From contig NZ_JAGGKV010000030.1 in the NCBI RefSeq assembly GCF_017874035.1, forward strand, positions 1-64,000: a DNA stretch of 64,000 bases. Reading direction: 5' to 3'. The position numbers were made by a program, and so were the translations under genes. The notes below the pieces were generated by a model. It ran no database searches. It saw only the letters and a list, made by a program, of their open reading frames with translations, and was not told the origin of the DNA. Of this stretch, positions 58,736-64,000 are shown in pieces (the stretch's first letter is position 1; each line of letters starts with the position of its first letter). This DNA is from Paenibacillus aceris. Its GTDB lineage: Bacteria; Bacillota; Bacilli; Paenibacillales; NBRC-103111.

Positions 58736-58755
58736 TTTTGACATCCAACCAAGCA

Positions 58756-58787
58756 AGCCTCAGCTCCTGCAGCTGGGGCTTTTTTTC
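58756..58787 (+). terminator. Terminator after cysK
   Basis: Stem AGCCTCAGCT/AGCTGGGGCT (one G-U) with a 5-nt loop, then seven T residues. Confidence 0.92.
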
Positions 58788-58852
58788 TGTCATGGGTTGG
58801 AGTATACTAATGGACAACTAATCCTCGGATATTACTGGAAGGAGGGGCGAAC

Positions 58853-60388
58853 ATGATTTTAACAACCTTAGATCAATGGTGCAGTTGGTCCTCCTCATAT
58901 ACCATGCTGCCTTACGTTATCAAGCTTGAGCTGGAGGAAGACCGTGCAGCCTCATGGGAATCGGCCTGGAAGGAAGCGTCGGCGGATTCCTTTGTGCTGG
59001 AGAGCGGCAAAGGAGGGCGGTACACGTTCCTGGGCTTACAGCCCTTTTCAACCGTACACGGAAAAGGACTGGAAGCTGAAATCACCACGTTCGGCAAAGT
59101 AACCCGTTCGAAGGGCGAGCCTCTTGCGATCGTGAAACAATGGATGTCCTCCTACCAAAGTCCCAAAGTAGAAGGTGCTCCTAAATTTCTGGGAGGATGT
59201 GTAGGGTTTTGGAGTTATGATGTGATTCGGACCATTGAAAAGCTCCCGGTACAAGCGGCAGATGACCTGCCCATCCCGGATTATAGCTTCGCGATGTATG
59301 ATCAGGTGTGGGCTGTGGATCATCTGGAGAAAAGCCTGTACATCATGGTCCATCTTCCCCTGCAGCAGGACCTGGCAGCGGACGGCGCCTATCTGCGGGG
59401 GCTATACGCAGAGGCACAAGCTCAGGCGGATGCCATGCTCAGACGCTGGCAGGCTATCCGCAATACCGGGCCCGGCTCGCAGCCGAGCGGCCCGGACGGG
59501 ACATCGATTGCGCGCGAGCAGCTGCACATCGATGTAGAGAGCATCGCAGGCATCCAGCCTGCGTTCGGCAAAGCCGAGTTCATGGCGGCGGTGCAGCGCA
59601 TCCAAGCCTATATCTCCCAAGGTGACGTGTTCCAAGTCAACTTGTCCGTGAGACAGAGCCGGCGGCTGAACACGACGCCGGAAGAGATCTACGAGGCGCT
59701 GCGCATCGTCAATCCCTCGCCCTACATGGGCTTGCTGCGCTTCGCAGGCTTCGCCCTTGTCTCCGGCTCGCCGGAGCTGCTCGTGCAGCTCGAGGATGGC
59801 GTCCTGCGGACGCGTCCTATCGCAGGCACGCGCCCGCGCGGCAAGGACGAGCAGGATGACCTGCGCCTGGCCGGCGAGCTCATCGACAACGAAAAAGAGC
59901 GCGCCGAGCACGTCATGCTGGTCGATCTCGAGCGCAATGACCTTGGCCGCATCTCCAAGTACGGCTCCGTTCATGTCAAAGACTTCATGGTCATCGAATA
60001 CTATTCCCATGTCATGCATATCGTCTCCGAAGTTGTCGGCGAGCTGGCGGAAGGAAAGGATGCGTACGACGTCATTGCAGCCACATTCCCTGGAGGAACG
60101 ATCACGGGCGCGCCGAAGATACGGACCATGGAAATCATTGAAGAGTTAGAACCTGTCCGCCGTGGCCCGTATACGGGTTCCATGGGATGGATTGACTATA
60201 ACGGGAATATGGAATTTAATATTATTATACGCACGCTGGTGGCGGCCCAAGGCATGGGGCATATTCAAGCGGGAGCGGGGATCGTCATCGATTCCATTCC
60301 TGAACGTGAGTATATCGAATCCTTGAATAAAGCCAAAGCGATGTGGAAAGCAATTGAATATAGCGAGCGGAGCATGAGCCGAGCTTAA
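58853..60388 (+). CDS. pabB: Aminodeoxychorismate synthase component I
   Basis: A 511-residue chorismate-utilising enzyme. The C-terminal catalytic domain (about 240-505) holds GDVFQVNLSVRQSR, ELLVQLEDGVLRTRPIAGTRPRG, ERAEHVMLVDLERND and FPGGTITGAPKIRTMEIIEE. With PabA it makes 4-amino-4-deoxychorismate for folate. Anthranilate synthase TrpE is the main alternative, but the pabA-pabC-folP context favours PabB. GGAGGGG precedes the ATG. The middle of the gene (about 59370-59960) is strikingly GC-rich while both ends are not. Confidence 0.94.
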   Translation: MILTTLDQWCSWSSSYTMLPYVIKLELEEDRAASWESAWKEASADSFVLESGKGGRYTFLGLQPFSTVHGKGLEAEITTFGKVTRSKGEPLAIVKQWMSSYQSPKVEGAPKFLGGCVGFWSYDVIRTIEKLPVQAADDLPIPDYSFAMYDQVWAVDHLEKSLYIMVHLPLQQDLAADGAYLRGLYAEAQAQADAMLRRWQAIRNTGPGSQPSGPDGTSIAREQLHIDVESIAGIQPAFGKAEFMAAVQRIQAYISQGDVFQVNLSVRQSRRLNTTPEEIYEALRIVNPSPYMGLLRFAGFALVSGSPELLVQLEDGVLRTRPIAGTRPRGKDEQDDLRLAGELIDNEKERAEHVMLVDLERNDLGRISKYGSVHVKDFMVIEYYSHVMHIVSEVVGELAEGKDAYDVIAATFPGGTITGAPKIRTMEIIEELEPVRRGPYTGSMGWIDYNGNMEFNIIIRTLVAAQGMGHIQAGAGIVIDSIPEREYIESLNKAKAMWKAIEYSERSMSRA

Positions 60389-60421
60389 GCCTGAGCAGGG
60401 CTGACGAAAGGGGAGCTTAGA

Positions 60422-61003
60422 ATGATTTTAGTGATTGATAATTATGATTCGTTTACGTACAACCTCGTCCAATACTTGGGGGAGATTGGGGAAGAAGTCA
60501 TCGTTCGTCGGAATGACGAAATTGATTTAGCGGGTGTGGAGGCTTTAGCGCCGGACCATATCTTAATATCTCCGGGGCCTTGCACACCGAATGAAGCCGG
60601 CATTAGTCTATCACTGATTGACCATTTCAAGGGTAAAATCCCCATGTTCGGCGTCTGTCTGGGCCATCAGTCCATCGGACAGGCTTTTGGCGGCGACGTC
60701 ATTCGCGCTGAGCGCTTAATGCATGGCAAGACTTCAGAAATTTTTCATGATGGCCAAACGTTATTCGAAGGGCTGCCATCCCCTTTTACAGCAACACGTT
60801 ACCATTCTTTGATTGTCAAAGCGGAGACGCTGCCGGATTGTCTGGAGGTCAGTGCTCGTACCGCTGAGGGTGAAATCATGGCGCTGCGCCATAAAGAATA
60901 TCCGATTGAAGGCGTTCAGTTCCATCCGGAATCCATTATCACTGAGCACGGCCACCAAATGCTGCGTAATTTCTTGCGCCGTACGGCTAAAGCAGGAGCA
61001 TGA
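60422..61003 (+). CDS. pabA: Aminodeoxychorismate/anthranilate synthase component II (glutamine amidotransferase)
   Basis: A 193-residue class I glutamine amidotransferase beginning MILVIDNYDSFTYNLVQYLG. The nucleophile Cys is in GVCLGHQSIGQAFGG (about residue 79) and the His/Glu pair in QFHPESI (about 169-171). It supplies ammonia to PabB. In B. subtilis the same subunit serves both folate and tryptophan synthesis. It lies 33 bp after pabB and 3 bp before pabC. Confidence 0.95.
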   Translation: MILVIDNYDSFTYNLVQYLGEIGEEVIVRRNDEIDLAGVEALAPDHILISPGPCTPNEAGISLSLIDHFKGKIPMFGVCLGHQSIGQAFGGDVIRAERLMHGKTSEIFHDGQTLFEGLPSPFTATRYHSLIVKAETLPDCLEVSARTAEGEIMALRHKEYPIEGVQFHPESIITEHGHQMLRNFLRRTAKAGA

Positions 61004-61006
61004 TTT

Positions 61007-61873
61007 ATGATAATAAGCATCAATGGCAAACTTATGGATGAACAGCAAGCCGTGGTCTCGGTCTACGATCACGGTTTTCTTTACGGACTAGGTCTCTTTG
61101 AGACCTTCCGTACCTATAACAAAGTTCCGTTTCTTTTACCCGAACATCTGGAGCGTCTTGCGGAAGGGTGCAAGGAACTGGGTATTGTTTATGAGCCTGA
61201 TCTTGATCGCGTACAGAAGCTTGTCAACGAGCTGCTTGCTGCGAATGAGCTTCAGGATGCCTATATTCGATATTCCGTATCAGCCGGTGTAGAAGCACTT
61301 GGGCTCCCTTCAGGCGATTATGGGCAGCCTACGGAAATTATCTATATCAAAGCTCTCCCGCCAAGGGATACGAAGACCTACGAAGAGGGCAAATCCGTGC
61401 AGCTGCTGAAACTACCGCGAAATACGCCGGAGGGCTTGTACCGATTCAAGTCCTTTCACTATATGAACAACATTTTGGCTAAAAGAGAGCTCGCCCTATA
61501 CCCTTGGGCTGCCGGTGCAGAAGGTCTGATGATGAGTGAAGAGGGCTATGTAGCTGAAGGGATTGTCAGCAATATCTTTTTCATCAAGGATGGCACGATC
61601 TATACACCGTCGCTGGATACAGGTATTTTAGCAGGAATTACAAGAGCGCACGTGCTGCGGATTGCCCAGAAGGGGCAATTTCCTACGCAAGATGGATTGT
61701 ATCGTTGGGAGGACTTAGCGGATGCCGATGAGGTGTTTCTAGTCAATTCCATCCAAGAAATTGTTCCTGTTACTAAACTTTACACACCTAGCGGACAAGC
61801 GACATCTGTAGGAACAGGCGCTGTAGGTCCCATAACCCGTAAGCTTCGTCAATGGTATAACGAATACTTATAA
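61007..61873 (+). CDS. pabC: Aminodeoxychorismate lyase
   Basis: A 288-residue fold-type IV PLP enzyme that splits 4-amino-4-deoxychorismate into 4-aminobenzoate and pyruvate. Conserved parts are VYDHGFLYGLGLFETFRTY (about residues 21-39), the PLP lysine in YRFKSFHYMNNILAKREL and VAEGIVSNIFFIKDG. Branched-chain aminotransferases share the fold, but the short length and operon favour PabC. It starts 3 bp after pabA. Confidence 0.94.
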   Translation: MIISINGKLMDEQQAVVSVYDHGFLYGLGLFETFRTYNKVPFLLPEHLERLAEGCKELGIVYEPDLDRVQKLVNELLAANELQDAYIRYSVSAGVEALGLPSGDYGQPTEIIYIKALPPRDTKTYEEGKSVQLLKLPRNTPEGLYRFKSFHYMNNILAKRELALYPWAAGAEGLMMSEEGYVAEGIVSNIFFIKDGTIYTPSLDTGILAGITRAHVLRIAQKGQFPTQDGLYRWEDLADADEVFLVNSIQEIVPVTKLYTPSGQATSVGTGAVGPITRKLRQWYNEYL

Positions 61874-61902
61874 ATTGAAAAACAATAGGAAGTGAACAGC
61901 AG

Positions 61903-62718
61903 ATGAAAGTGTTATCCTTCAAAGGACACGAGCTGCCCATCGGTGATCGAACGATCATCATGGGCATATTGAACGTAACGCCGGATTCCTTCTCGGATGG
62001 CGGTTCTTATATCAAGATCGATGATGCGGTGCGCAGAGCTCGGCAGATGGTTGAGGATGGCGCAGACATCATTGACATTGGAGGCGAGTCCACCCGCCCG
62101 GGATTTGCTAAGGTGACCGAAGAGGAAGAGCTTCGTCGGGTAATTCCCGTTATTGAAGCACTAAGCCGTGAAATTAACGTTCCTATTTCTATAGATACGT
62201 ACAAAGCTGAAGTCGCTAGGCAAGCTTTAGTGGCGGGAGCTCATATCATCAACGACGTATGGGGTGGGCAGGCTGACTCTAAGATGGCCGGAGTAGCGGC
62301 AGAGTTTGACTGCCCGTTCATTATTACTCATAACCGGCTGAATACGGAATATAAGGAGTTCCTTCCTGAGGTGCTGAGCGATCTTCAGTGTTACGCGAGT
62401 CAAGCCCGAGAAGCTGGCGTTCGCGATGAGCGAATTATTTTGGACCCTGGCATTGGCTTTGCCAAATCCTACGAACAGAACTTACAACTCATGAACCAAC
62501 TTCGTCCGCTCGTCGATCTCGGATATCCTGTTCTTCTGGGTACTTCACGCAAAAGCGTTATTGGAATGACGCTGAATTTACCGCCGGCAGAGCGGTTGGA
62601 AGGATCAATTTCAACTGTCGTACTGGGTATTGCGCAGGGGTGCGGAATCGTTCGTGTGCACGACGTGCTAGCGACGAAACGGGCTGCCCTCATGACGGAT
62701 GCCATTATTCGCTCTTAA
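61903..62718 (+). CDS. folP: Dihydropteroate synthase
   Basis: A 271-residue TIM-barrel enzyme that joins 4-aminobenzoate to the pterin diphosphate; it is the sulfonamide target. Signatures are MGILNVTPDSFSDGGSY (about residues 20-36), DIGGESTRPGF (about 59-69), and the terminal IVRVHDV. RBS AGGAAGTGA. It lies between pabC and folB as in B. subtilis (sul). Confidence 0.97.
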   Translation: MKVLSFKGHELPIGDRTIIMGILNVTPDSFSDGGSYIKIDDAVRRARQMVEDGADIIDIGGESTRPGFAKVTEEEELRRVIPVIEALSREINVPISIDTYKAEVARQALVAGAHIINDVWGGQADSKMAGVAAEFDCPFIITHNRLNTEYKEFLPEVLSDLQCYASQAREAGVRDERIILDPGIGFAKSYEQNLQLMNQLRPLVDLGYPVLLGTSRKSVIGMTLNLPPAERLEGSISTVVLGIAQGCGIVRVHDVLATKRAALMTDAIIRS

Positions 62719-62735
62719 TGAAGGAGGTTACAACA

Positions 62736-63101
62736 ATGGACAAAATCACACTGTCCCGTATGCAGTTTTTTGGCAACCATGGCGTTTTTCCGGAGGAGAA
62801 TAAGCTTGGTCAGCGCTTTTATGTGGATGTAGAGTTAATGCTTCCGCTTCACAAGCCCGGCCAGTCGGATCATCTAGAAGATACCGTAAATTACGGGGAA
62901 GTTTTTTTCAAAGTGAAAGAAATTGTCGAAGGGCGCACCTTCAAATTAATTGAGGCTTTAGCGGAAAACATTGCATCCGAGCTGCTGCATACTTATACTA
63001 GTATCAATGAAGTGACGGTTCGCGTCATTAAGCCGCATCCGCCCTTTGCCGTTATTTTTGACGGCGTTACAGTAGAGATTAACCGAAAGCGGGCCACGTA
63101 A
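62736..63101 (+). CDS. folB: Dihydroneopterin aldolase
   Basis: A 121-residue enzyme that converts dihydroneopterin to 6-hydroxymethyl-dihydropterin. It has the family start MDKITLSRMQFFGNHGVFPE with the pterin-site Glu, and the catalytic Lys in VRVIKPHPPFAVIFDGV. ATG 62736 has AAGGAGG upstream; a longer frame would lie inside folP. It overlaps folK by 1 nt (TAATG). Confidence 0.96.
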   Translation: MDKITLSRMQFFGNHGVFPEENKLGQRFYVDVELMLPLHKPGQSDHLEDTVNYGEVFFKVKEIVEGRTFKLIEALAENIASELLHTYTSINEVTVRVIKPHPPFAVIFDGVTVEINRKRAT

Positions 63102-63616
63102 TGATAGCCGAAGAACGAGCACGAAGCATTGCAGCTTATGTCGCATTAGGATCCAATATAGATGATCGTGAACAATATTTGCAGGATGCGATTACAGCGC
63201 TGAATCGGGTGTCGGGTATTGTCGTGACTGGTTTGTCCAGTATCTACGAAACCGAACCTGTCGGCTATGTGGACCAGTCTGCTTTTCTTAATATGGTCGT
63301 TCAGATTCAAACGGTTATACCTGCAGAAGAGCTGTTATTCACATTGTTGACCATCGAGAATCGTTTAGGGAGAAAGCGTGATGTTCGCTGGGGCCCGAGA
63401 ACGATCGATTTGGACTTACTTTTGTATGGCGACGAGCGGCTTACGACCCCCGACTTGATCATTCCGCATCCGCGGATGCATGAGCGGGCTTTTGTATTAG
63501 TCCCTCTCTCTGAGGTTCTCTACGAGCGGCAAGATGCTGCATTTGAATTCATCTCCGCGCATTTGGAGAAACTGGAAGGAAAGGAAGGCGTCGTGTTATG
63601 GAAAAAAGCTCAGTAG
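63101..63616 (+). CDS. folK: 2-amino-4-hydroxy-6-hydroxymethyldihydropteridine diphosphokinase
   Basis: A 171-residue HPPK that transfers pyrophosphate from ATP to the pterin just before FolP acts. Motifs are YVALGSNIDDREQYLQDAI near residues 13-31 and RWGPRTIDLDLLLYGD (about 95-110), which carries the metal-binding aspartates. Its end overlaps the next gene by 19 bp. Confidence 0.96.
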   Translation: MIAEERARSIAAYVALGSNIDDREQYLQDAITALNRVSGIVVTGLSSIYETEPVGYVDQSAFLNMVVQIQTVIPAEELLFTLLTIENRLGRKRDVRWGPRTIDLDLLLYGDERLTTPDLIIPHPRMHERAFVLVPLSEVLYERQDAAFEFISAHLEKLEGKEGVVLWKKAQ

Positions 63617-63810
63617 CACAGCGCATACGCGCTTTTCGTAAATTAAAAGGATACACCCAGAATGAATTAGCCGATTTGCTTGGCGTATCGATCGCCATTT
63701 TGGGCGCAATTGAAAGAGGAACACGTAAGCCGGATACGAAAATCATTAATAAGATCTCGCAAGTCCTTGATATAGAGCCGGACGAGTTAGTTGCTGTGGT
63801 TGCGAGATGA
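63598..63810 (+). CDS. yazB: Xre-family helix-turn-helix protein (YazB)
   Basis: A 70-residue protein that is almost entirely an HTH_XRE domain (IRAFRKLKGYTQNELADLLG, VSIAILGAIERGTRKPD). The function is unknown; the gene is kept between folK and dusB across Bacillales, so it may regulate this operon. The ATG lies inside folK, and its stop overlaps a possible dusB start (ATGA at 63807). Confidence 0.92.
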   Translation: MEKSSVAQRIRAFRKLKGYTQNELADLLGVSIAILGAIERGTRKPDTKIINKISQVLDIEPDELVAVVAR

Positions 63811-63827
63811 GAGAGGTGGAATCTTCG

Positions 63828-64000
63828 GTGCTGAAAATAGGTAATGTCGAAGCTCCCAATAAAGTTGTGCTTGCCCCGATGGCGGGCGTTTGTAATCCTG
63901 CCTTTCGTCTGATTGCCAAAGAGTTTGGCACGGGCTTGGTCTGCGCAGAGATGGTAAGTGATAAAGCGATTGTTCACGGGAACACTCGTTCGATGGAAAT
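63828..64000 (+). CDS. dusB: tRNA-dihydrouridine synthase DusB, 5' part
   Basis: The first 57 codons of a Dus family flavoenzyme: MLKIGNVEAPNKVVLAPMAG, then FRLIAKEFGTGLVCAEMVSD, the FMN-binding start of the barrel. It reduces uridines in the tRNA D-loop. GTG 63828 is preferred (GAGAGGTGG upstream, matches the family start); an in-frame ATG at 63807 is possible. The gene runs past the window end. B. subtilis yacF is in the same position. Confidence 0.93.
   Translation, partial: MLKIGNVEAPNKVVLAPMAGVCNPAFRLIAKEFGTGLVCAEMVSDKAIVHGNTRSME

Noticed and set aside
59402..60019. 205-codon minus-strand frame opposite pabB
   Set aside because: It overlaps the conserved PabB catalytic domain and has no plausible start site.

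Overview
The window reads as the origin-proximal core of a Paenibacillus-type (Bacillales, Paenibacillaceae) chromosome. It opens in the 3' end of a 5S rRNA gene and then follows, almost gene for gene, the Bacillus subtilis segment that runs from csfB (gin) to yacF (dusB). The evidence is the synteny, the full set of endospore genes (gin, abrB, yabG, sspF, spoVG, fin, spoVT, yabP-yabQ, spoIIE, yabS-yabT), sigma-A type promoters, AGGAGG ribosome binding sites and frequent GTG/TTG starts.

Layout. 1-140: end of 5S rRNA and terminator. 140-695: gene-free, repeat-rich. 696-8724: a membrane protein (minus), gin, an Orn/Lys/Arg decarboxylase-family gene, tmk, darA, yaaR, holB, ricT, yabA, trmN6, rsmI. 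8725-9790: repeats, abrB (minus), and two clusters of Spo0A-box-like sites. 9787-13824: ywfO, tatD, and the convergent ecsA-ecsB operon. 13825-18265: a c-di-AMP (ydaO-type) riboswitch leading into the cell-wall protein gene yabE, then rnmV, rsmA, yabG. 18266-26000: veg, sspF with a long tail, ispE, purR, ridA, spoVG, glmU, the Ctc/L25 gene, a small reverse-strand gene, pth, fin. 26018-37803: mfd, a PpiC lipoprotein, spoVT, a MurJ/SpoVB-family flippase, mazG (yabN), hup, rqcP, yabP, yabQ, divIC, yabR. 37804-38510: repeats and a possible structured RNA. 38511-47156: spoIIE, an inserted sortase plus LPxTG adhesin pair, yabS, yabT. 47193-57680: tilS, hpt, ftsH, nadA-nadB-nadC, coaX, hslO, a PpiC foldase. 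57794-64000: cysK, then a pab/fol operon (pabB, pabA, pabC, folP, folB, folK, yazB) into dusB, which is cut by the window end.

The genes group into replication control and repair (tmk, holB, yabA, mfd), tRNA/rRNA processing and modification (trmN6, rsmI, rnmV, rsmA, tilS, dusB), envelope and isoprenoid supply (glmU, ispE, flippase, yabE), NAD, CoA, cysteine and folate synthesis, and spore development. Sporulation control can be read directly from promoters: sigma-F-like sites before gin and yabS, sigma-F/G-like before fin, sigma-G-like before sspF and spoVT, sigma-H before spoVG, and a 21-bp-spaced promoter before spoIIE. c-di-AMP appears twice, through DarA and through the yabE riboswitch.

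The parts that depart from the conserved backbone are the sortase/adhesin pair with a large palindrome upstream, a family of degenerate intergenic repeats plus a two-copy 93-bp structured element, the Spo0A-box-like cluster before ywfO, and the tail on SspF. Compared with B. subtilis, metS, yazA and prs are absent from their usual places.
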